A stretch of DNA of 64,000 nt from Camarhynchus parvulus (taxonomy: Eukaryota > Chordata > Aves > Passeriformes > Thraupidae), in assembly GCF_901933205.1 (NCBI RefSeq), contig NC_044600.1, positions 4,068,501 through 4,132,500 of the forward strand, given 5' to 3'. The notes below the pieces were generated by a model. It was not told the DNA's origin. It saw only the letters and a list, made by a program, of their open reading frames with translations, and searched no databases. Shown piece by piece: positions 11,101-22,205 of the stretch (position 1 is the stretch's first letter; each line of letters starts with the position of its first letter). A program made the position numbers and the translations under genes.

Positions 11101-14100
11101 AATAGGGGCTGTGAATTAGTTTCTTGGAATAGCTTTATAGCAGAACAACACAAGATACATTTTTAGAAAAAAAAATTAAAACCACAATTTTTTATTTTAC
11201 TAACTCTTGAAAAAATATATGTGGCAAACCTGTCTGAAATTTCATCTCACAATTGGTGTTTTGTCAATAGCAAAAATATTGCTCCATTTTATTGCTCTGA
11301 AACATTTCCAACAGGAAAAAGATTTGGAATTTCATGTATCTGAGAGTGATTTACCTGAGGGTTTTTTTTACTTTGTTTTTTCATGCCTCTCTGGATTTTA
11401 GACAGCTGAATTCTGTGATATCCAGTCTCTGAAGTGGAAAAGGAGAAAACTATAATTAAAAATAACAGCTTCTTTCTTTCTGCAGATGATGTGCAAAGAA
11501 AAGAATAAAAAATTGTGCAGTTTAGCCCTGGAAACCACAGTTTTACTTCTGTTTTTTATTACCTGGGCTATGTTTAGATTTAGGTCAAATTTAGTTCTAA
11601 AGGAAATTTTCATGTGTAGTGGGACATCCACCTTGGGAAAGGTTTTTTGCCTGTGCTTCTCACTGGCAGCTACTAAAATTAAAGGAGAATTGGTGAATTA
11701 CAACCCTGTTACGTATAAAAGCAATTTAGTTTGGATTATTAAAACATCCGAAGCCACCACCAGCACTGCCAGTCACAGACACAGTTCACTCACTACTGAG
11801 GTTGATGTCCCACTCCATGCAGTGCCCAGCATTAACCCCTTCTCCCCCAGCAGGGGCATTTCCCATCCATGCAGTGCCCAGCATTAACCCTTTCTGCCCC
11901 AGCAGAGGCATTTCCCATCCATGCAGTGCCCAGCATTAACCCTTTCTGCCCCAGCAGAGGCATTTCCCATCCATGCAGTGCCCAGCATTAACCCTTTTGC
12001 CCCAGCAGAGGCATTTCCCATCCATGCAGTGCCCAGCATTAACCCTTTCTGCCCCAGCAGAGGCATTTCCCATCCATGCAGTGCCCAGCATTAACCCTTT
12101 CTGCCCCAGCAGAGGCATTTCCCATCCATGCAGTGCCCAGCATTAACCCTTTCTGCCCCAGCAGAGGCATTTCCCATCCATGCAGTGCCCAGCATTAACC
12201 CTTTCTGCCCCAGCAGGGGCCTTTCCCGCCCCTGCAGGGTGCCCAGCATTAACCCTTTCTGCCCCAGCAGGGGCCTTTCCCGCCCCTGCAGGGTGCCCAG
12301 CACTGACGGGTCCTTTCCCGCAGGAGCGGCAGTTCCCGCTGTGCCCGCCGGAGCCGTGCCCGCCGCCCCCGGTGCTGCAGCAGTGCCAGCAAACACAGAC
12401 GGGCAGTCCCTGCGAGCTGTGCCCGGGCCCCGGGAGTGACGAGTGCCGGGGACACCCCGTGAGGAGGGGCACGGCCCCCCCCGAGCTGGTGAGGGCTCCG
12501 TGGTTTGTTCTCAGCGCGGTTCGTTCTTAGGCAGGGACAGAACCACGGGAGCGAGCGGGTTTGTGGCTCTGCAGCCTCCTGAGGTTTGTGGGGGGCTCTC
12601 AGCACCATGCCCTTGTCACTGAGCAGGGTCTGTGTGTCTGTCTGGCACTGTCCAAGGCTTTCTCAGGTGCTGTTGGGGGAAAAGGCTGTTTGAGAGTTGT
12701 ATTTCTCATTGTCACAGACCTGTGCTCAGGTGTGCACTGGCTGAGGTGAGCCTGTGGTGTTTAGTCCAGTTTACTTTAGCTGGGCTCAGTCTCATAGGGC
12801 TGTTTGGTTTTGTTTTTCTTTACCCATCAATTCAGTCGGGTTTCAGCTGTCAGTCTGTACACAGAGACTGAGGGATGCACAGCCTCTGCTTTGGGAGGGA
12901 ACACACATTGCTTTAGAACCTTGGCAAACATCAGCTCAGGGTTCCTTTCCTCCTATGCTGATCAGCCAGGGCTTCAAATGTATTTCAATTTGATGCAAAA
13001 GTTGTTGACACAAATTCAGTGGAATCACTAATGCTTCCTGGTGTACCTGCAGCCTGTCAGTGCAGCTGGGGAGGAGTGCAGCAGGTCCCTCCTGTGCACC
13101 CAGTCGCTGTTTGGGTGACAAACACCCTGGGGACCTCGGTGTCACACCTGTGCAGAACCTTCCAGAGCTGGACACTCCCATCAACCAGCTCAGGACACTC
13201 AGCTTGGGCTGAGGACACTGCTGTGGAAGCAGGACTTTGCTGGTTCTTGTTGTTTTAAAGGAAGTCATTCCTCTCTGTTCAGTTTACTGAAAACCAGCAG
13301 ACGTGGAAGACTCACTACCAAGAAAAGTGTAATTAAATTGAAAATTGCTAAGAGCAGCCAGACCCAAATCCTACCTGTAGCATTTTCATGTTCAGCTTTA
13401 TCCCAGATAAGGATCCCTCCTGTCCTGATGCCCTGCCTGTCTCCTGCCAGGTGAGCTGCCCCCAGGAACGCCCCGAGCAGCTGGACTGTCGCTTCTTTGG
13501 GGAGCTGCTGGCCGAGCTGCACCGCAAGAGCAATGACCTGTACAGCTGCCTGCTGCAGCACGTGGAGAAGATTGGGACAAGGTATTGCCACTGGCTCTGT
13601 CATTCCTGTGTCCCAGACATCCAGCACTGCACAGCTGACAGGAACAGTGTTGTTTGTGAATTGGTTGTGCTCCTTGTTTCTTCCTGACAGCTGGAACTGA
13701 CTGGATGTTTTACACATCCATCTGATTTGCAAGTAACTGAGGACACAGAAATGCTGTAAGCCAAGGAAATTTACTGAATGTGATGCTTAAGAATTGTGTC
13801 TCCCACACGTTTGTACATTGAGCAAACAAGAACTTACAGCACACTCTGACATATTTCATGACACAATTCTATTGCTGTGTCCTGAAGAAACAACCCAAAT
13901 GTCCAAATTTCCTCAGTCCTGTTGTGATGTTGTGTCATGGATCAAAGGACAACCCCCACCAGGCATAAAACTCAGTCTCCAAATCCAAATGAACATAAAG
14001 CACATTTTCTGCAGAGCCCTGCAGACTATCTGTGCAAGAAGTGAGAGTCACAGCAGGCAGTGCCCTGCACAACCTTCCTCCCTTCCCTCCCATCACCCTC

Positions 14101-17100
14101 ATTCTTCCCCCTCACTCCCACTCTTACCTGGTGCCTTCCAAGGTCACTGAATAAGGAAAGTGGTCCTGTAGCAGGGGAAAAAAGGAATTTAACCATCACA
14201 GAAACCCTGAGTCAACACTTGGAGCAGGGCAGGGAATTGCAGCAGAGTTGTGGGCAAACCATTACCCAAGCAATTAAGGGAGTAATTGGGTTTACTGCCC
14301 ATAATTGGGATAACTGCCCAAAGGACTAGGGATACTCAGCCTGTGTTTGCTGTGCTGCTGTAGGACTCCAGTGTCCCCAGGAATTCCTCCACAGAGGGAA
14401 GGTGATGACTCTGCAGCTGAGAGAGACCCTTCCTTGCTCTGTATTGTCCAGATATGCTTCTAGTGGTGAATGTGGGCCTGAATCCTGAAAGTTCTCAAGC
14501 AGCTTTTTGTGTTTTACAGGAACCACGACATCGAATTCACGTGCCAGGTAAGGGCCAGGCTGTCCCTGCCACCACTGGGGGAGGGCTCAAGCAGACAAAG
14601 CCAAAGCAGCTGAAATGGAGGAGGCTGGTCTTTGTTAGTGCTTCCTGCTTGGTAAAAACATTCAGAGCCTGAAAACCACTGCCAGGCAGGTATTTGCAAA
14701 TGTGATAATACTGAAAGGAAACTTCAATAATTCACATTATTCCAGTATGAGAGTCAAATTTTGGAAGTCTCTCCTGCTGTTCCAATAATGGTTTCACTGG
14801 AAAATGACTTGCACAGGTACCTGTATTTTTACAATGTGTTTTTTACAAAGGCTCTGTCATTCTCAGTGAAGCTGCTGCTGAGCAGCAGGAGCTGCACCTT
14901 TGAAGGCATTCAGTGTGAATGGGGCAGAAATACCTGTCCAGGGTTCACCTGCAGGAAGCAAATGCCACTGAATCCTGGCAGCATCTCCTGGTGGTCAGCT
15001 GGGGTTTATTGGCAGCCCATTCAGAGGTTTTGCCCCACCATAAACTGCTGGGAGTTGCTGGAGCATCAGCTGTTAATCCCTGAGAGAGGATTGGTTTGAA
15101 TACTGCTTTTAAATGTTGAATTTAAGCATTTGAATATATGCTTCATGTATCACTTTATCTCATTTTGTACATGCCCCACATATAAAAGACTTTGGAACTT
15201 TTCTGGATAGACTTTGATCTATTTTTGTTCTTATTTGCCTTGTACTAAAGATGTTTTTCATAGCAGAGCTGTGTAATTAATGAAGAAACCACATTACTAA
15301 TCTACCAGGCAAAATTCTTAATCAAGATGTCTCCCCTTTCCTCCCTTCTTTGCTTAGACCGAAGATATTGAAGAATTAATTCCCAAAGGACTGTCTGAGG
15401 CAACAAAGCAGCAGATTCGTTATCTCCTGCAGGTATGGGAGCTTGGCAGCCTGTGGGAGCTGGGAGCAGTGGGAGCTGGCTCACACTCAGGAGGGACTTG
15501 GTACATAACACCCTTCACTCTGCATTCCCTCATCCCGTTGTTTCTGGAGTGAGGGGGTGGAATGGTGGCTTTAAAGGAAGTGTCACATGGACCCACAGTT
15601 CACTTGTGTATTTTAAACTGAGCTCTACTGGGGCTTTCCTGCAGTTTCACTGAAACTGTCTTGGCTTTTGACCACTGACAGGAGAACAGGGACCTTTCAT
15701 CTTTCTGTGTTGTGTGTTAAGGCTTTAAAATCCAAACACAAACAGGAGCTGCTAAAAGCCCAGCAGCAGAGCCTGAATCCCACCTGCTCCCAGCCCAACC
15801 CCGTGGCTGGGCATGGAGCAGGGAGGGAGCTGAAGAACCAGCCCAGGAGCACAAAACCCTTTACACTGAACCACAACAGGAATGGTTCAGTTTGCTGCTG
15901 GATGCCAAAAGCACAGCTCAGCACTCAGAGCTGCCTTTGCCAGGCAGGGGTGTCAGAGCAGGATCCAGGGCAGCCTCAGCAGGAGTGTCCTGATCTGGGC
16001 TCCCTCAGGTAGGGGAAGGGTGATCCTACCTGGGAGCTGCGCCTTGGAATCACTTCCTGGTAAAAAAGAAATCCATTAAAATGAGGTTGAGAAGGAGCAG
16101 CCTCGTATGAGTTCACAGCTGCCCTGCTCTGACCTCCCCATCCCTTCCAGCTGGAATTATTCTGTGCTTCTCTTACAAGGAAGAGGGACATCAACCCCAC
16201 GGACATTCCAGCCAGCATGAGGACATTCCATGGCCTCTCACTGGCACACTGTCCTTGGGAGGCTGGTTCAGCTCCAGGTGAAAAGCTGGAACAGGCATTT
16301 CCTGTTGTGTCTGTGTCCAGCTGGTTTTACATCCTCACAGCTGTGATTATAAAATGCAGCCAGAATGGCTTTTGGGGACCCAGGTGTTGTCAGGATCCAC
16401 CCAGGGTGCCCTCAGATCCCCTGGCCACCAGGACAGAGCAGGGAGGGAAGGGTTTGCACAGCCCAGGATCCCGAGCTGGGAATGCCCAGAGGCTCCTCTA
16501 AGGACACAGAGAACTCCCCTGGAGAGAAGCACAAGGCACCTCTGGGATTTAGGAAGCTCTAGCACTAAGCAATTGCTGAGTGGGGTTTTACTTATATTTT
16601 TATAGTCTAAATTTCACCATTTGACTCAATTCCTTCTTTTAAACTCAATCTGTAGTGTATTACACAATAAAAGCAACAGAACCATAAGGCAAAAGTGAAA
16701 TTCCACTTTAATGACAAAACAAACAGAAAGGTGAGTTACACCAGGAATGAAGTCTCAGTCAGACCATGGCACCAGTGGGGATAAATAACTGGGCAAGGGC
16801 CAATCCCCATATGGACAGAGAGCATGAGAGCTCCAAGTTAAGGGAACACACAGGAGGGTTTCACTTCTGTCTGGACAGGAAAAAACCACAGCTTTTGCAC
16901 AGATTATTCAGCCCTTCCAGGAGCGTTACAGCTTGAGGAGTTGTTTTGTGTGTCCTTTCAAAGTCTATTTTTCTTCTTTTGAATATTATAAATGTATCAT
17001 GAAATGCAACAATTTATATTTTCACCTGAATCAATACACAGGTATTAAAGGCATTAAAATTAACATTCCAAAGGAGAACAGTGTTGGGCTGTGGTCACTT

Positions 17101-20100
17101 ATGGTTTTCTCTTTCATCCAGGTGACTCCTTTCATCTTTGGGATCTTTTTCCTTTTAAAGGGAGGAGTTGGCTGTATGAGCTTTTTTAATTTAAATTTTT
17201 AAAAATGTTAATTAAATTTCTTCATCCTTGAGCCCAAAGCTTTGCCAGATCTCAAACATGACTCATTCCTCTGTGCCTTTTCAGGCAGGGCAGTAATTTT
17301 TAAAAATCAGTGTGAGCACAAAGCTTTTAAAGCTCAAATAATAATTGTACAATATTAACACATTTATTTTTCCCTTTATTGGTGCACAAAGGCAGTTCTT
17401 ACCCTGTTGTTCCTTCCATTTTAACAATGCTGTGCTGTGTTACAAAGCAGAAACTGAACACTGGCATTTGCAGAACAAAGTGCAAGGAAAATGTTTCCTG
17501 TAGAAACTGTGGGCACTTCAAAGGACGTGCAATGGTTTCAGAAGTTACTGTCAGCTGTAAAGCAGTTTCTGTTCTACCTCTTGTCAGGCATATTGTAAAC
17601 AAAGCTGCCTAATTAATCCCAATTATCCTTTTCATTTCTCCCCTCCCAGATGAGAGCAACATCGGACAAATCCCTGAGACTTGTGCTTTCCACCTTCAAG
17701 AACCTGCGGGAGGAGCTCTGCCACCTGCAGGATGACCTGGGGGTGAGTGCTGCTCCTCATCCTCCTCATCCAGCTGCTCCCAGAGCTGGCACTCCAGGCT
17801 GTGCCTGTGCTGGTGCCAGTGGCTGCTCTGTCAGTGCCTCAGGAGGCTCGATGGACAGGGGTGGCTGTGGCAGCTCCACAGGTGCTCAGCACTGCTGGGA
17901 ATGTCACAGCATTGTCTTGGAAAATGCAAAGTTGAAGGAGAAGAGTTTGAACTTGAGCACAGAACAAGGAATGTGTGCAGTTTTGGGGTGGTTTTTGTTT
18001 TATTCTATTGCCCCATTGTTTCTGGGGCAGAGTGGAAGGGCAGTGTCCAGGATCCCAGTGCTCACCACCCAGCACAAAGCCACAGGCACTACAGTGTGTG
18101 CTATGTACCTAAACCCCAAACTTTCAAGGAAGTTAAGCATTCTCTCAGTTCTAAACCATCCCTTTATTAATGACTGTGTGGCACTTTATGGGAAGACTTG
18201 ACTGAAAAATTGCAGCTTTTGACTGTAAACTTTTGACTTTTGTCCTGCAGAAGCTGGAAACTGACAATGTCTTGCTGAAGAAGGATTTGGCTTTTAAGGA
18301 TTGCCAAGTGAAAGAATATGAAGCAATGCTGGCCTCTCTGAGGGAGAACAACCGTCAGCAGCAGGTAAATCGAGAAACATTTCCAGTGTCATTCCAGGCA
18401 GCCAAAATGGGGGCAATTTGCTGACTTCTGGGTACTCTGAGTAACTGCTGCCTGCTGTGTGTGTGATGCTGTTCCTCCCCTGAGGAACTGCAGGTGCTCA
18501 TTCCCCCTGTGCTTTGCAGCAAGGGCTCAGGGACAGCACTGCCAAATGCCGCTCGCTGGAGGAGCAGCTCCTGTCCCTGCGGCTCAGCGAGGGGGACAAG
18601 GACTGCCAGCTGAAGGAGCTGGAGTACAGCAAGAGGGCCCTGGAGCAGGAGATCCAGAGCCTCAAGCTGCAGGTGAGGGCTCAGTCCCCTCTGAGTCCCA
18701 GACTCAGAGGGATCAGTGTAAGAAAACTAACAATGGAAGCATTTTTTGTAAACTAAAACTGGGCTCTTTGTGCAGAGCTGCTCCAGCCCGACGCTGCAGA
18801 CCACGACGGACGAGCTGTCCAGCCGCTACGTGGAGATGATCAACAACCTCAGGGAGGACAAGGACAGGGAGATCCGCAGCCTCAGGGTGAGGGGCTCTGC
18901 TGGCTGTGTGCAGGGACAGCTGCTCCTGCACTTGGAGCAGCAGAGATCTTCCACAGGCACTTTTTGGCTGTCTTCTGGCTGTGCAGTTACTTTACTCATA
19001 GACACTGGTGATGGTTAAAAACCTTTATAGTAGAACATAAAACTGTGATTTAAAAAAAATCCAACTGTTCTTTACATGAAGAAATTAGGGATCAACCTGG
19101 TTAGTGGTTGATCCTAAAGGATGGGCTGTCCTAAAGGGATATTTTGTGTGTCCTGAAAACATAAGAAATTAGTCAAAATATGCTTAATAGGAAACAAAAA
19201 TAAATCCCAGTCACAGCTGTATGTAGGAAATGTCTCTCATGGAAATCAGTGGTAAAAGTCTCCAACTCTGGACGCCAATTCAACTGATTCAGTGTTGGTT
19301 TAGCTTGAGAATTGTAAAATCATTACATTAATACTGGGTAGAATTCAGTCCAATTAGCATTTTCTGAATTTACTGTGTGGCTCAACTTCCTGACCTGAAA
19401 ACCCCTGTGTCTCACTGTTGATGGTGTTAATGAAATGCCACCCCCAGAGCCTTGGGTGGGTGCTGAGGGGCCCTGCCCAGAGCCCCCCACACCTGAGAGC
19501 TCCTGCCTTGTTCTGCAGTCCCAGCTGTGCCAGTTCCAGCAGGACATAACCAGGAGAGAGGGGAGCAACAGCGACTTGCAAATGAGGCTGCACGAACTGA
19601 CATCGCTGCTGGAGGACAAAGAGGCTTTTATTAAACAACAGCAAGAGGTAAAATAATACAAGTTATTTCTCTAAGGGTTTTTGTGTTTGAGCCTCCATGG
19701 TACTGTGTAGGTGGAACCTTACCAGGAAGTTCCTTGTCCTCTCCTGGCTCAGGAAAGGGGGTTAGGATTTGTTCTACCTGAATGCTGTTTCTCTGCCAGC
19801 CTTCTGGAAGGGCAGATTTTCAGACTGTTGAGACAAATTTCTGCAAATATTTTGTTGTGGCTTTAGTGAACTGATACTTCAAAAAACATGACTTGACATC
19901 AGTGTTTGCTTTTGGTTTTGTCAGGAGCTCTTCAGACTGAAGCATGACAAGTTTTCAGGCAGCCAGTCCCCTGGGGTGACAGCCATCATCACTAAAAAGT
20001 AACGTGTTATTCACCTTTTTAAAAAAGACATCATTTGGGCTTTCCTTTGTTTAGGCTCTGTTAAACAACCTGTTCAACTCTCTACAGGTACAGGAATCAG

Positions 20101-21226
20101 TATCCTATTCTGGGTCTCCTGTCTGATGACTACAAGGTCACATCACCGGTCAATAAATCACAAACGATTGTAATTGAGAGGACTGGAGAGATCTGGAAAC
20201 ATGTAAGTTTACCTGGAGATGGACTGTTGCTCTGCAATCCCCAAGTGTTCAATTTAACTTCAAAGCAAGTGTTACCCAAACTGAGAGCTCAGTGATGCCC
20301 TCGTGGTAATTTAACTGCAAAAAGCAAAGTGACTGCAGCCAGGGAACTGTCCTGGCTCTTGGAGCAGGCAGTAATTGGTGGGTGTGGTACAAATAAAACC
20401 TTTTGTTGTTTTCTTTGGCACGTAATTGCCCGGAACAAAAGCATCAGCGCTGCTCTAACACCGGCCCCGGGGTGTTGCTGTACTGGGCAGGTAGGCAGGG
20501 ACTGTGCCTGCTGTGCTCTGGGTGAGCAGGGATTTGGGAGGAATGTGCTCCTCTGCATTAGCAGCACTAATGACTCCAAGCCATTACTAAAACACACAAA
20601 GCACCACATCCCTGAAACTCACCCTGAGCCAGGGCAGTGACAAACCCAGGAATGCAGAAGAGTGGTGACATTTTAAGGAGTGATTCAGAGTAAAAATAGA
20701 AAACAGGGCTGCAGAAACTATTTCTGTTACAGGCAGGGCTCGTGGTGCCAAGTTTGGCTACAAGGTAAAGGCTGGAGAAATGGCACGGTGGCCAAGCAGG
20801 GGTGGTGGTGGCTGCAGGCACAAGGTCACAGCAGCACCTGGACACAACCACGGGGGGACACAGCCAGGGGACAGTTCTGTGACAGCCTGAGCAGATGCAG
20901 GTAACACACCTGGCATGATCCTTGCCTGCAGCAGGATCAAAAAAGCAGAAGTCTCAGGGCACTGGGAAAGAGCAGAGTTTTATTACTGATCCCTAAACTT
21001 CACCCAGGTGCATTGCAACCTAGTGAAATGTCAAGCAATGAAACAGCAATAGAGAAATGAAAAAGTAAAGTGTTTGGTACAGAGGCTCACGGGTCCCCTT
21101 GGACACTGTACAAGAGAAAACAAGTAGGTAATTAAATGAGATGCTTTATGGGAGGTAGTTCTGTTTCATAACAGAAACAGGTTTGTGTATTTCTTCTAAC
21201 AAGCTGCTTGTTTCTTTTAGGAATGA
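4861..21226 (+). CDS. POF1B: POF1B, actin-binding coiled-coil protein (15 coding exons)
   Basis: POF1B is an epithelial protein that binds non-muscle actin and associates with junctions and keratin filaments; in human it is X-linked and tied to ovarian failure. Coding exons are 4861-5192, 10307-10345, 10721-10822, 12324-12488, 13451-13581, 14520-14547, 15358-15432, 17650-17742, 18251-18364, 18520-18672, 18776-18886, 19519-19647, 19925-19998, 20088-20202 and 21221-21226. All boundaries are AG/GT and phases join without a stop. Diagnostic stretches are [10 protein letters not shown] in exon 1, [21 protein letters not shown] in part in exon 3, [20 protein letters not shown] in exon 7 and [11 protein letters not shown] in exon 14. 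Exons 8-13 encode a heptad-rich coiled coil rich in Leu, Glu, Lys and Gln. The product is about 555 aa against 589 for human as I recall. It ends IWKHE-stop, with the last Glu and the stop in their own exon. Exon 1 has a reading-frame problem, described separately. Confidence 0.93.
5424..5552. repeat. 50-bp tandem repeat in POF1B intron 1
   Basis: A 50-bp GC-rich unit beginning GCTGTCCCCGGGCAGGGATG is present in two full copies (5424-5473, 5474-5523) and one partial, diverged third copy. It lies inside the CpG island, just downstream of exon 1. It inflates spurious open frames on both strands. Confidence 0.9.
6241..6505 (+). mobile_element. CR1 LINE 3' fragment in POF1B intron 1
   Basis: The fragment contains CR1 hallmarks in sense order: AGAGGAAACAGCCTCAAGTT, AGGTTGGATATTAGGAAAAA, CACTGCCCAGGGAATTGGTG, the segment around TGTTCAAAAGTG, and GGTTGGACTCGATGATCTTG near the 3' end. 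It is 5'-truncated and decayed. Confidence 0.9.
8150..8222 (+). mobile_element. Short CR1 3' tail in POF1B intron 1
   Basis: About 70 bp match the CR1 3' end: TTTAAAGTCCCTTCCAACCC followed by AAACCATTCTGTGATTCTGT. Only the terminal tail survives. Confidence 0.8.
9620..9643. repeat. Perfect 24-bp palindrome in POF1B intron 1
   Basis: The half-site GTCTAGAAGCAA is followed directly by its exact reverse complement with no spacer. It lies mid-intron and is not part of a recognised repeat. Confidence 0.95.
11813..12305. repeat. 52-bp minisatellite ending at POF1B exon 4 acceptor
   Basis: About nine copies of a 52-bp unit (GCAGTGCCCAGCATTAACCC, TTTCTGCCCCAGCAGAGGCA, TTTCCCATCCAT) lie head to tail. 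The middle copies are almost identical. The last two are longer variants with CTTTCCCGCCCCTGCAGGGT. The array stops about 19 bp before the exon 4 acceptor (TTTCCCGCAG/GAGCGG), and that acceptor resembles the variant unit. The copies carry CCCCAG acceptor-like sites. Confidence 0.95.
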
Positions 21227-22205
21227 GAGAAACCTCTGAGCCCTCAGAGCTGCTCCAAGGAGTTCACAAACCACTAAAACTGCTTTACTTTCTGCTCTTC
21301 TGCATCCAAGAAAAGGTTCAGTCTGATAGTGAGGAAGGCTGGGAAAACATTAAGGACTCACTTTTCCCTCGGAGGAGTGGGATGCTATCCCTCTGTGGAC
21401 TTCAGCTGTTCTTGACTAGCTCCTGTTCTTCAGCCAGCCCTCAGGCAATCTAGGAGACAAAAGGAAGACACCTGGAACCTTCTCCTCTTGGTCCTTGTAG
21501 CCATGATCTGTCTCTTCATGCTGAGAGTGGGAATGACCCCGATGTCAGTCCCACCCCTCCCACAGCTGCTTTCAGTGCAGAGTCACGGGCTGCATGGGAA
21601 CTTCACAAATACCTCACTGGGAACTGCTCCTCACCTTACACCTGCCTCTGTCTAGGAAGCTCGGACACAAAGGACAAATCTTCCATCAAACCCAGCTGCT
21701 GACCTGGCAAATGCCAGCAGGACTCAGTTCAGTGAAGGGCTGGGACAAGGTTTATTTTAGAGAATGCTTCTGCCCTCAGAGGTGATGTATTTTCAGCCCC
21801 AAACCAGCTGTATTTATTTGCTGTGCTTCAAATTTTCAAGAACTTGGTATATTTTTATATAGAAGAACTTTGTGTGAAAATAACTCATGGACTAAATTTC
21901 CTTATCAGACCAACCTGCCATTTACAATTTCCACTTCTTTAAGGACCACAGAAATTCTTTCAAACTGATTTGGTGTTCATGATTTAGTAGTTGTCTGAGC
22001 AACACAGCACAGAGACTCACAGGGAAAGTTTGCAATGCTGCAATCCAAGGTGCTTTTTTATCGTGGGGTTCTTGCTTTGCTTTCCTGCTGCAGCCATGTA
22101 TTTCTGTTCCCAGATACTATAAACTCAAGGCAATGTTTAATGGGGAAAGAATGCTGGAGGCTACCTGTAACCATGAAATAAACCCAAGTCTAACTCTCTG
22201 GATCA
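21227..22205 (+). other. POF1B: POF1B 3' untranslated region
   Basis: After the stop at 21224-21226 the exon continues without need for another splice to the AATAAA at 22177-22182 and the TG-rich stretch beyond. The UTR is about 970 nt, assuming cleavage at about 22200. Confidence 0.7.
22177..22182 (+). terminator. POF1B polyadenylation signal AATAAA
   Basis: A canonical AATAAA lies about 950 nt after the POF1B stop. A TGTCTGTCTGTCC-type GU-rich stretch follows about 25-35 nt downstream, as expected of a functional poly(A) site. Confidence 0.7.

Noticed and set aside
11486..11887. 133-codon plus-strand frame with hydrophobic stretch in POF1B intron 3
   Set aside because: It is intronic, runs into the minisatellite and has no splice phase fitting POF1B exons 3 and 4.
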